A DNA stretch of 5,857 bases, from NCBI GenBank assembly GCA_964494475.1, contig CAZBRS010000121.1, forward strand, positions 1 to 5,857. The letters are read 5' to 3'. This DNA is from CAZBRS01 sp964494475 (GTDB lineage Bacteria; Myxococcota_A; UBA9042; CAZBRS01). Positions 1-5,769 of the stretch are shown here, in pieces. Under the pieces are notes generated by a model. It did not search any database. It was not told the origin of the DNA and saw nothing but the letters and a program-made list of their open reading frames with translations. Both the position numbers and the translations under genes were made by a program. The stretch's first letter is position 1. Every line of letters begins with the position of its first letter.

Positions 1-11
1 GGCGCTACGCT

Positions 12-34
12 ACGAGACGATTATTCGGTCTCGT
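12..34 (-). repeat. Inverted repeat spanning the pilin stop codon
   Basis: A perfect 7-bp inverted repeat (ACGAGAC at 12-18, GTCTCGT at 28-34) flanks a 9-nt loop that contains the end of the pilin frame and its TAA. In the transcript it would form a hairpin at the 3' end of the coding region. No T-run follows within the 11 bases left in the window, so I do not call it an intrinsic terminator; it could be an mRNA-stabilising or ribosome-release structure, or chance. Confidence 0.4.
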
Positions 35-602
35 TCTCGACGTAGAAGGCCGCCGAACCCTGCAGCGCGCACTCGGCGTTGGTGGCCGCGGGGTCACCGA
101 AGCCCAGACGCTGGAAGGTCGACTGGATCGTGTCGCAGTCCAGGTCGGCGTAGGCGCTCGCCGTGAAGCGGGCGGTGCCCATCGTGCCCTGGCTCGAGAA
201 GCCGTACACGAAGTAGTGCTGGTCGTTCATCTGGAAGCTCAGCGACGACCAGACGGGCTCGTCCCAGGCCGCGGGGTCGCCGTCGCAACGGTCGTCCGTG
301 TCCTTGTCCGGGCCGCCCTGCAGGTTGCAGCAGGTGCCTTCGATCGGGGTCACGCCCTGGTTGGTCGGGAACTGGCAGGCCAGCTTGACGCCGTCCTTGG
401 TGATCTTGGGCGTCGTGTAGTACACGGCGGCGCCCTTGTAGATCTTGTCCAGCTCGTCGATGGCCTCGGTCGTCTTCGCGCGGCGCATGTACTTGATGAA
501 CGCCGGCACGGCCACGACGGCCAGGATCGCCAGAATCGCGACGACGATCATGAGTTCGATCAGCGTGAAGCCCTTCTTCGAGTTCCGCAGCTTGTTGAGC
601 AT
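21..602 (-). CDS. pilA: Type IV pilin (prepilin), PilA-like, six cysteines
   Basis: Structural subunit, or close paralogue, of a type IV pilus. It would be processed at the inner membrane by prepilin peptidase and polymerised into a surface fibre used for twitching motility or adhesion. The 193-residue product begins MLNKLRNSKKGFTLIELMIV. This is an 11-residue basic leader, a G11/F12 cleavage site, the conserved Glu at mature position 5 (E16), and a hydrophobic helix to about residue 35. The leader closely resembles Myxococcus PilA. The globular part (about 55-193) has cysteines at 76, 91, 92, 106, 156 and 178 and an aromatic stretch around 129-135. I chose the ATG at 602 because GAGGAGGG (607-614) lies 4 nt upstream and because it gives a normal short leader; the frame stays open up to 695 but that start would add 31 non-leader residues. 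The stop is TAA. A sigma54-like promoter lies upstream. Pilin family membership is certain; whether it is the major PilA or one of several paralogues cannot be told here, so the symbol is tentative. Confidence 0.93.
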   Translation of the reverse strand: MLNKLRNSKKGFTLIELMIVVAILAILAVVAVPAFIKYMRRAKTTEAIDELDKIYKGAAVYYTTPKITKDGVKLACQFPTNQGVTPIEGTCCNLQGGPDKDTDDRCDGDPAAWDEPVWSSLSFQMNDQHYFVYGFSSQGTMGTARFTASAYADLDCDTIQSTFQRLGFGDPAATNAECALQGSAAFYVENETE

Positions 603-633
603 GGCACCCTCCTCGCTCAGGTTGCTGGCGCCA

Positions 634-649
634 CCCCAACCCGTTGGGG
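634..649 (-). other. Short hairpin in the pilin leader RNA
   Basis: On the minus strand CCCCAA and TTGGGG form a perfect 6-bp stem around the tetraloop CGGG. It lies inside the predicted untranslated leader (about 656 to 603) and ends about 20 nt before the Shine-Dalgarno sequence. It could stabilise the transcript. It does not cover the ribosome binding site, so it is not an obvious translational switch. Confidence 0.35.
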
Positions 650-666
650 CCGCCTGCCATCGATAT

Positions 667-683
667 AGCACGGCCCGTGCCAA
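667..683 (-). promoter_or_regulatory. Sigma54 (-24/-12) promoter of the pilin gene
   Basis: Read on the minus strand the site is TTGGCACGGGCCGTGCT. It matches the sigma54 consensus (TGGCAC, four bases, TTGCT) at every position except the first T of the -12 element, and keeps the diagnostic GG-N10-GC spacing exactly. Transcription would start near 656 and give a leader of about 54 nt before the ATG at 602. PilA genes of Myxococcus, Pseudomonas and Geobacter are known to be driven by sigma54 with the activator PilR, which fits the gene downstream. The sequence upstream of the site (684-720) is the most AT-rich stretch nearby and may hold activator sites, but I recognise no specific PilR motif. 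Confidence 0.75.
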
Positions 684-826
684 CTCATAAACCAATTGAT
701 CTTAAAGGATTCTGCACCCGAGAGCGGGGCCAAGTGACGGAAAGCGTCGCCCTAGAACGGCACTACTGCCCAAAAACGTCACCCGTGGAACTGTTTACAA
801 GGCCGGGAGGAGCGGCGTCCCCGAGG

Positions 827-2014
827 TCAGAAAGCCTGCCGCAGCAGCCCCAGAAGCTCGTCGCGCGTGGTCTCGGCGGGGGCGTAGGTGAGCGAGCCGT
901 CGTTGCGGGCGAGGTCGGCGATTTTCGGCAGGTCGGCCTCGTGAACACCGGCGTCGCGCAGGCGGATGGGCAAGTCGCAGGCGTCGTGCAGGCGCGAGAG
1001 CAGGTCGAACACCCAGGCGATGGCGCGTTCGGCGCGAACGTCGACCGGGTCGGAGGCGGGGGCTGCCCCCACCAGCAGGGCGAGATCGGCGAGCACGGGC
1101 CCCACGGTTTCGCGCGCCTGGTGCAGGTTGTAGGCCATGCCCCAGGGCAGGTAGATGCCGTTGGCGACCCCGTGCGGCACGTGGCAGAGCGCCCCGGTGG
1201 CGTGGGCCAGGCCGTGGATGACGCCGACCATCGAGTTCGAGAAGGCCGCCCCGGCGAGCAGCGCCGCGTTCGCCATGCCCAGGCGGGCCTCGACGTTGGC
1301 GCCGTCCTGCACCGCCGCCTCGAGGTGGGTGGCGATCAGACGGATGGCGGCCGACGCGAAGGCGTCGGAGACCGGGTTCTTCTGCACGCCCATCATGGCC
1401 TCGACGGCGTGGGTGAGGGCGTCGAGCCCCGTGGCGGCCGTGGCCTTGGGGGGCAGCGTGAGGGTCATGACGGGGTCGAGGATCGCCACGTGGGGGTAGA
1501 GCTTGCCCGAGACCGGCGCGATCTTCTCGCCGTGCTCCTCGTCGAAGATGACGGCCGCCGCCGTGACCTCGGAGCCGGTGCCCGCCGTGGTGGGGATGAT
1601 CACGAGGGGGCGCATGTCGGCCGTGAGCCGGTCGACGCCCTGGAACTTCAAGAGGTCGTCGGTGCCCTCGGAGACCACGATGTTGACGCCCTTGGCCGTG
1701 TCGATGACGCTGCCGCCACCCACCGCCACCAGGCCGTCGCAGCCCTGCTCGACGAAGAGCTTGGCGATGCGGTTGACCACGCGGTTGCTCGAGTCGACGG
1801 GCACCTCGTCGAAGCGCGCGGCGAACGAGACGGCACCGTCGGTCATGGCCTGGTCGACGTGCTTCACGAGGCCGGCGCCCACCACCCCCTTGTCGGTGAT
1901 CAGCATGGGCCTGGCCACGCCGTGCTGTGCCAGCTCGTGGGGCAGGTTGGCCAGCGCCTTCCGGCCGCACAGGATCTTCACGGGGCAGTGGAACTCGTAG
2001 TAGGCCGGGGTCAT
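827..2014 (-). CDS. Iron-containing (group III) alcohol dehydrogenase
   Basis: Cytoplasmic NAD(P)-dependent oxidoreductase interconverting an alcohol and an aldehyde or ketone; the substrate cannot be read from sequence. The 395-residue length is typical. The N-terminal dinucleotide-binding half carries GGGS at 99-102 followed by DTAKG (105-109), and PTTAGTGSE at 141-149. The C-terminal helical half carries the metal ligands in standard order and spacing: D198, H202, H267 and H281 (motifs GLDALTH, HGLAH and PHGVANG; the last two His are 14 apart, as in E. coli FucO). It ends NDGS...LLRQAF, as expected for the family. The ATG at 2014 has AGAGGAGG (2020-2027) 5 nt upstream; the frame is open further back to 2587, but that stretch lies over the neighbouring gene. 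It starts 23 bp after the SCP2-like gene, so the two are probably co-translated from one message. All catalytic residues are present, so it should be active. No clear intrinsic terminator follows it. Confidence 0.95.
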   Translation of the reverse strand: MTPAYYEFHCPVKILCGRKALANLPHELAQHGVARPMLITDKGVVGAGLVKHVDQAMTDGAVSFAARFDEVPVDSSNRVVNRIAKLFVEQGCDGLVAVGGGSVIDTAKGVNIVVSEGTDDLLKFQGVDRLTADMRPLVIIPTTAGTGSEVTAAAVIFDEEHGEKIAPVSGKLYPHVAILDPVMTLTLPPKATAATGLDALTHAVEAMMGVQKNPVSDAFASAAIRLIATHLEAAVQDGANVEARLGMANAALLAGAAFSNSMVGVIHGLAHATGALCHVPHGVANGIYLPWGMAYNLHQARETVGPVLADLALLVGAAPASDPVDVRAERAIAWVFDLLSRLHDACDLPIRLRDAGVHEADLPKIADLARNDGSLTYAPAETTRDELLGLLRQAF

Positions 2015-2037
2015 GGGAGCCTCCTCTGGGGAAGGGG

Positions 2038-2556
2038 TCACGCCGCAACACGTCGGGCGCCGCGCACCAGGGCCGGGACCAGGCCCGCGTACACGCGCGC
2101 CTTGGCCAGCAGCTGCGCCCGCGTCAGGACGGGCGGGCGCTTGAAGGTCTTCGCGAGGATGAGGCCGGGGAACAGGTAGGTCTGCACGATGGCCATGGCC
2201 CGCGTGGCCTCCATGGCCTGGTGGTTCGGGCCGCGCACGACCACGCGGTTCTCGGCCACGGCGTGGTGGGCGCCGATCTGGCCGGTGAAGACCAGCACGG
2301 CCGAGTCGAGGTTCTTGAACAGGATGGCCACGTGGGGGTCGGCCAGGCCCTTTCCAAGGTAGACCAGGCGCGGGCCGCGCTTCTCGAGGGTGATGTGCGG
2401 ACCGTTGGGCAGCACGCCGATGCCGACGCGGCGCCCTTCGTCCCAGGGGGCGAGCTCGGCGGCCATCTCGGGGGCGTGGTCGCTGGCCAGCTCGAACGTC
2501 ATGCCGAGCGCCAGCAGCGACGTGCGGCAAAGAGCGGCCTTGGCCTGGGTGCGCAT
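2038..2556 (-). CDS. Small SCP2-like (sterol carrier fold) protein, function unknown
   Basis: A 172-residue protein without signal peptide or metal motifs. The central part (about 45-130) has the pattern of an SCP2-type lipid-binding domain: two beta-strands with a turn (VGIGVLPNGPHITLEKRG), an AILFKNLDSAVLVFTG segment at 77-92, a strand with the form RVVVRGP (104-110), then a helix with a YLFP end at 127-130. The N-terminal 35 residues are helical and fairly hydrophobic. The C-terminal part (about 143-172) is a basic, leucine- and alanine-rich helix that could touch a membrane. Known SCP2-fold proteins carry sterols, fatty acyl-CoA or other hydrophobic ligands; a ligand here is inference. 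The ATG at 2556 follows GAGGAGGT (2562-2569) with 5 nt between. It sits 30 bp after truC and 23 bp before the dehydrogenase. The gene is secure; the fold assignment rests on pattern recognition and a structure comparison could overturn it. Confidence 0.75.
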   Translation of the reverse strand: MRTQAKAALCRTSLLALGMTFELASDHAPEMAAELAPWDEGRRVGIGVLPNGPHITLEKRGPRLVYLGKGLADPHVAILFKNLDSAVLVFTGQIGAHHAVAENRVVVRGPNHQAMEATRAMAIVQTYLFPGLILAKTFKRPPVLTRAQLLAKARVYAGLVPALVRGARRVAA

Positions 2557-2586
2557 GGGAGACCTCCTCGCGGGACGGCCACGACA

Positions 2587-3354
2587 CTAGACGACGGGCG
2601 CCGGGATCGCAAGGACTTGCGAACCGTGGTTGCAGGACGGCGGCGGCACGAGCCCGGCCAGCAACCCCGCGTCGAAGCCCAGGCGCAGCAGGGGCAGGGA
2701 GAAGTCGGCGGGCAGGGGCGCGGTCAGGTGCAGGCGCGCGCCCGTTCGCGGGTGGACGAGCGACACGTCGGAGGCGTGCAGCGCCATGCGGGCCAGCCCG
2801 TAGCGCGCGCGGAACTCGCGGTTCAGATCGGCGCGGCCGTGGCGACCGTCGCCGATCAACGGATGGTTCAGGTGCTGAAAGTGGCGCCGGATCTGGTGCT
2901 GGCGTCCCTGGCGGGGGTGCGCCTCCATGAGCGACACGTGCCGGGGCTCGCTCTCGACCGAGGCCAGGCGGCCGAAGGCGGTCTCGGCGGGCACGCGCGG
3001 TCCCCCCAGGTGGCGGGACAGGGGATGGGCCACGATGCCGTAATCAGGCGCCAGCCCGCGCACCAGCGCCAGGTAGCGCTTGTGAACGGCGTGGTTCTCG
3101 AACATGGAGCCCCCCTCGCGGGCCGTGCTCGCGTCGAGCGCGAAGAGCACCACGCCGCTGGTGCCCCGATCGAGGCGGTGCAGCGGGTACACCACGTCGA
3201 CCGCGAGCGCCCGCCGCAGCAGGTCGACCAGCACGAAGGGCTCCCGGCGACCCCCGAACTCCTGGTGCATGAGCAGCCCCGAGGGCTTGTCGACGGCCAG
3301 CAGCCACGGGTCGGCGTAGAGAACGCGAAGCTCGGTGGGGAGGCACGGCTCCAT
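2587..3354 (-). CDS. truC: tRNA pseudouridine(65) synthase, TruC type (RluA family)
   Basis: Converts a uridine in RNA to pseudouridine; E. coli TruC acts on U65 of certain tRNAs. The product has 255 residues, close to E. coli TruC (about 260). It starts with the short N-terminus typical of TruC, followed by DKPSG at 22-26. The catalytic motif HRLDRGTSG is at 59-67 with D62 as the nucleophile, KRY is at 92-94, and the family motif RQGRQHQIRRH at 148-158 runs on to HPLIGDGRHG (164-173). The segment GLARMALHASDVSLVHP and the C-terminal LLRLGFDAGL also match TruC rather than RluA, RluC or RluD, and there is no S4 domain. The ATG at 3354 lies 11 bp after the lipoprotein stop and has no recognisable Shine-Dalgarno sequence, so translation probably relies on reinitiation. 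Family is certain; the exact RNA target is inferred from similarity to TruC. Confidence 0.92.
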   Translation of the reverse strand: MEPCLPTELRVLYADPWLLAVDKPSGLLMHQEFGGRREPFVLVDLLRRALAVDVVYPLHRLDRGTSGVVLFALDASTAREGGSMFENHAVHKRYLALVRGLAPDYGIVAHPLSRHLGGPRVPAETAFGRLASVESEPRHVSLMEAHPRQGRQHQIRRHFQHLNHPLIGDGRHGRADLNREFRARYGLARMALHASDVSLVHPRTGARLHLTAPLPADFSLPLLRLGFDAGLLAGLVPPPSCNHGSQVLAIPAPVV

Positions 3355-3365
3355 CGACGACGCCG

Positions 3366-5657
3366 TCAGGGACAGGGACGAACGACGCGCACGTCGTCGA
3401 GCCGGAGGTCGACGCCCGCCGGGCCGAGGGCCACGAGCGTCACGCGCAGGCGCACGGACTCGGAGAGCATCGGAAGCGCAAGCTCGAGGGTCGTCCAATC
3501 GGCCGAGAGCGGATGAGCGGCGTCGACCTCGAGCAGGGGCTGCCACCCCGCGGCGTCGCTGCCCAGGGCCACGCGGATCGCGTCGCCCGCGCCCACGTCG
3601 AGCACGGCCTTCGCGGCGACGCGAACGCCCAGCGCCACCTCGGTGGGGAGCGGGAGCACCGACGACAGGAACACGGCGGGCGAGGCCGCGGCGCCGGCCC
3701 CGTCGGCGTGCAGGTGCAGGGCCGCCGGGGCGCTGTTCGCGTCGTCGCTCGACACGCCCGCGCTCGCCCCCGGCGCGTCGGTCAGCAACCAGAGCGACGG
3801 CGTGGCGCCGTCGAAGTCTTCGACCAGCACCGGCGCCACGTCGAGCGGCACGTTGGTACAGAGCCCGCTCGAAGGATCGCACGCCGCCAGCACGCACGCG
3901 TCGTCGGGGGGCGGGCAGACGACCGCAGGATCGGCCTCGACGCACGCCCCCAGGGAACAGGCGAACCGAGCGGCGCAGAGGTCGGTCGACACCTCGCAGG
4001 GCACCCCGTCTTCGTCGGGCACCGCGAGGCAGGCGCCGGTGGCAGGCTCGCACGCCGCCACCTGGCACGCGTCGACCGGGTCCGGGCAGGCCACCAGGGT
4101 GGTCGGGCTCCACACGCACACGCCGCCCAGGCAGAGGGGCAGGCCGTTGCACAGGTCGCCGTCGTCGCTCGCCAGGCAATCCTGGTCGTAGGTGCAGGTG
4201 GTGCACGTGACCTCGCCCAGGCACGCCCCGTCGTGGCACGTGGTGGCCACGGTGCAGGGGCTGCCATCGTCGCAGGCGGTGCCGTCGTCGGCGCTCGCGG
4301 CCACGCAGGCGCCCGAGGCCGGGTCGCAGGCGATGAGCGTGCAGCCCTGCCCCGGAGGGGTGACGCACGACACGGCCTTCGATGTCAGCACGCAAGCGCC
4401 GTCGCGGCAGCGCTGCACGCCGTTGCACAGGTCGCCGTCGTCGCAGGAGGCGTTCTCGGGCAGCGGCGAGAGCTGGCAGCGGTTGGTGAGCGTGTTGCAC
4501 GTGACCGACTCGCAGGGCAAGGTGGTGACGAGCAGGCCCGCGCAGTCGCCGGCCGACGCGCACGGCACCTCGGCGCAGCCGCCCCCCGGCCCGCCGGCGA
4601 GCGCCCGGCAGAACGTCCCGGGCGCGCACGAGGCCGAGTCGACGCACGCCGGAACGCACGCGCCGCCCAGGCACACGCCGTCGGACCGGCACGCCAGCCC
4701 GTCGGCGACCGGCAGCAGCCCGCACCGATGCGTCGCCGGATCGCAGATCGCTTCGAAGCAGTCGCGCTCGACGAGCGCGTCGCAGTCGGAGGGGCCCGCG
4801 CACACGAGCGCCTCGGTCGCGACGCAGGCCTCGCCGCCCACCCCGGCCACGCAGGCCGCGCCGGAGGCGCACCCGTGATGGTCGTCACAGGCGCCGAACC
4901 CCACGCAGGCGCCGCTCCAGCACGTGCGCCCGGCCGCGCAGTCGCTGCCGTTCGGGGCCACGCTGGCCGCGCAAACGCCGCTGACGCAGACGGGCAGGTG
5001 ACAGAGCGCCGTCACGAGCGAGCCGCACTCGGCGTGCCCACCGCACGGGATGGCGTGCTCGGGCACGCAGATGGAGAGCTCGTCGCGAGGCTGCAGGCAC
5101 GCCTGCCCCGCTACGCAGGGCGCCGCACCCGCCCCGCACGACGGGTAGCACACGCCATGGTAGCACGCCCCGCCCTGCCCGCACGCGCCGCCGTCGGCCG
5201 CGCGACCGAGCCCGCAGTGGCCGGCCTCCACGTCGCACGAGGCCGCCTCACAAGGCCCCACCAACACCTCGAGGCACGCGCCGTCGGACGAGCACGCCAC
5301 CTCGGAGTTCGCCAGGCACACGCCGCCCGTCACCCCCGAACCCAGGCGCTTGACCGCGCACAGGTTGCCCTCGCCGCACGCCGAAGTCGTCTCGCACGTC
5401 GCCAGGCAGGCCCCCGCGTAGCACACCGAGCCCTGCCCGCACGCCGCCCCGCCGACCGAGGCCCGCACCGCGCACTGCCCCGAGCCCGCATCGCAGAAGG
5501 CCTCGTAGCAGGGCTCGACCGACACGTGACCGCACTCGGCGTCGACCGTGCACGACGCCTCGGAGGAGCCGCTGGCGCCCCCGCCGCACCCGGCGAGCGC
5601 CCAGAGCGAAGCCCCGACCAGGGCCAGCCGAAGCCACGCGCGAATCCAAGCCACCAT
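3366..5657 (-). CDS. Giant cysteine-rich lipoprotein with C-terminal beta-sandwich-like domain
   Basis: A 763-residue secreted lipoprotein of unknown function. The signal peptide (1-23) has basic residues, a hydrophobic core and the lipobox LAGC with C24 as the lipidated residue. G25 rather than Asp at +2 suggests outer-membrane sorting. I count 85 cysteines. Residues 36-361 hold four tandem modules of 12 cysteines, beginning at C36, C122, C205 and C286 (period about 80-86 residues). Residues 366-600 switch to shorter modules rich in CDDG, DLCNG and CDPASGAC-type motifs, with about 8 cysteines each. Residues 610-763 form a cysteine-poor beta-rich domain ending DLRLDDVRVV, like jelly-roll or carbohydrate-binding domains, with one last Cys at 762. 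Such Cys-rich lipoproteins are common in Myxococcota and are usually unassigned. The start at 5657 is set by the signal peptide and by GGGAGGA 9 nt upstream. It is the first gene of the putative operon. Adhesion or surface binding is a guess. Confidence 0.93.
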   Translation of the reverse strand: MVAWIRAWLRLALVGASLWALAGCGGGASGSSEASCTVDAECGHVSVEPCYEAFCDAGSGQCAVRASVGGAACGQGSVCYAGACLATCETTSACGEGNLCAVKRLGSGVTGGVCLANSEVACSSDGACLEVLVGPCEAASCDVEAGHCGLGRAADGGACGQGGACYHGVCYPSCGAGAAPCVAGQACLQPRDELSICVPEHAIPCGGHAECGSLVTALCHLPVCVSGVCAASVAPNGSDCAAGRTCWSGACVGFGACDDHHGCASGAACVAGVGGEACVATEALVCAGPSDCDALVERDCFEAICDPATHRCGLLPVADGLACRSDGVCLGGACVPACVDSASCAPGTFCRALAGGPGGGCAEVPCASAGDCAGLLVTTLPCESVTCNTLTNRCQLSPLPENASCDDGDLCNGVQRCRDGACVLTSKAVSCVTPPGQGCTLIACDPASGACVAASADDGTACDDGSPCTVATTCHDGACLGEVTCTTCTYDQDCLASDDGDLCNGLPLCLGGVCVWSPTTLVACPDPVDACQVAACEPATGACLAVPDEDGVPCEVSTDLCAARFACSLGACVEADPAVVCPPPDDACVLAACDPSSGLCTNVPLDVAPVLVEDFDGATPSLWLLTDAPGASAGVSSDDANSAPAALHLHADGAGAAASPAVFLSSVLPLPTEVALGVRVAAKAVLDVGAGDAIRVALGSDAAGWQPLLEVDAAHPLSADWTTLELALPMLSESVRLRVTLVALGPAGVDLRLDDVRVVRPCP
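4143..4168 (-). repeat. 26-bp direct repeat, copy 1 (in lipoprotein gene)
   Basis: Identical over 26 bases to 4419-4444, in the same orientation and reading frame, 276 bp apart. It encodes the shared DDGDLCNG segment of two neighbouring short cysteine modules (around C503 here). The match ends abruptly on both sides. Confidence 0.75.
4419..4444 (-). repeat. 26-bp direct repeat, copy 2 (in lipoprotein gene)
   Basis: Second copy of the 26-base sequence at 4143-4168, encoding the same residues around C411. Because 276 is a multiple of three, recombination between the copies would remove or add exactly 92 codons in frame. Confidence 0.75.
4575..5552 (-). repeat. Four tandem 12-cysteine protein modules
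   Basis: Coding repeat inside the lipoprotein gene. Modules occupy about 5316-5552, 5067-5294, 4824-5045 and 4575-4802. Each follows nearly the same cysteine spacing: C-x5-C-x7-C-x4-C-x6-C-x10-C-x5-C-x4-C-x3-C-x5-C-x5-C, then 8 to 13 residues and a final C. The residues between cysteines vary strongly, so the repeat is evident at protein level and weak at DNA level. The third module deviates slightly (x4 for x6 in the fourth gap, x5 for x3 later). This implies old internal duplications held by disulfide constraints. Confidence 0.85.
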
Positions 5658-5666
5658 CGACCATCG

Positions 5667-5673
5667 TCCTCCC
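5667..5673 (-). promoter_or_regulatory. Ribosome binding site that decides the lipoprotein start
   Basis: The minus strand reads GGGAGGA followed by two ATGs in different frames. The first (5662-5664) is only 2 nt away and opens an unrelated frame. The second (5655-5657) is 9 nt away, has proper spacing, and begins the lipoprotein signal peptide. Confidence 0.7.
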
Positions 5674-5679
5674 AAGCGC

Positions 5680-5708
5680 AGCCTAGGGGCAAGCCGCGCC
5701 CCTGTCAA
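5680..5708 (-). promoter_or_regulatory. Sigma70-type promoter for the lipoprotein-truC-SCP2-dehydrogenase unit
   Basis: On the minus strand a perfect TTGACA (5703-5708) is followed after 17 bp by TAGGCT (5680-5685), three of six matches to TATAAT. The start point would be near 5673, giving a very short leader that begins at the Shine-Dalgarno sequence. The 17-bp spacer is itself a dyad, GGGGC and GCCCC around seven bases (5686-5702), which could be an operator. The weak -10 and short leader keep confidence moderate. Confidence 0.45.
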
Positions 5709-5733
5709 ACCAGCGGGCCCCGCCACCAAGGCC

Positions 5734-5762
5734 TTGACACCCGCCCCCGGTGGTGGTCCATT
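5734..5762 (+). promoter_or_regulatory. Sigma70-type promoter of selC
   Basis: A perfect TTGACA (5734-5739) and TCCATT (5757-5762; three of six matches) are separated by 17 bp. Transcription would start about 7 nt after the -10 box, at or just before the predicted 5' end of tRNA-Sec. Its -35 box lies 25 bp from the -35 box of the divergent lipoprotein promoter. Confidence 0.5.
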
Positions 5763-5769
5763 GTCCGGC

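Noticed and set aside
21..695. Pilin starting at 695 (224 residues)
   Set aside because: This would place 42 residues before the cleavage site and run through the predicted sigma54 promoter and leader; the ATG at 602 has a strong ribosome binding site and a normal leader.
700..826. Intrinsic terminator after the dehydrogenase gene
   Set aside because: On the minus strand there is a T5 run (773-777) but no stable stem directly before it; the nearby GGCA-CTAC-TGCC dyad (759-770) has only 4 bp and no T-run after it.
644..2179. Long plus-strand open frame of 511 codons opposite the dehydrogenase and SCP2-like genes
   Set aside because: It is antisense to genes with clear families, motifs and ribosome binding sites. 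Its translation is an Arg-, Gly-, Val- and His-rich low-complexity product without domains, typical of GC-rich shadow frames.
827..2587. Extended 586-residue version of the dehydrogenase
   Set aside because: The extra 191 residues overlap the SCP2-like gene in another frame and have no family resemblance; the ATG at 2014 has an ideal ribosome binding site and gives the standard family length.
3352..3368. Selenocysteine readthrough of the lipoprotein TGA, prompted by nearby selC
   Set aside because: The domain ends cleanly at this stop, there is no Cys-homologous redox motif around it, and readthrough would not be in frame with truC.
1927..3516. Plus-strand open frame of 529 codons opposite truC and the SCP2-like gene
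   Set aside because: Same reason: antisense to recognised genes, no recognisable motif, no convincing ribosome binding site.
3858..5552. Regularly repeated short GC-rich units resembling a CRISPR or satellite array
   Set aside because: The units are not identical at DNA level, keep a reading frame, and encode evenly spaced cysteines; this is a protein repeat.
3366..5729. Lipoprotein starting at 5729 (787 residues)
   Set aside because: It would put 24 Arg- and Gly-rich residues before the signal peptide and overlap the promoter; the start at 5657 gives a standard lipoprotein signal and fits the Shine-Dalgarno sequence.
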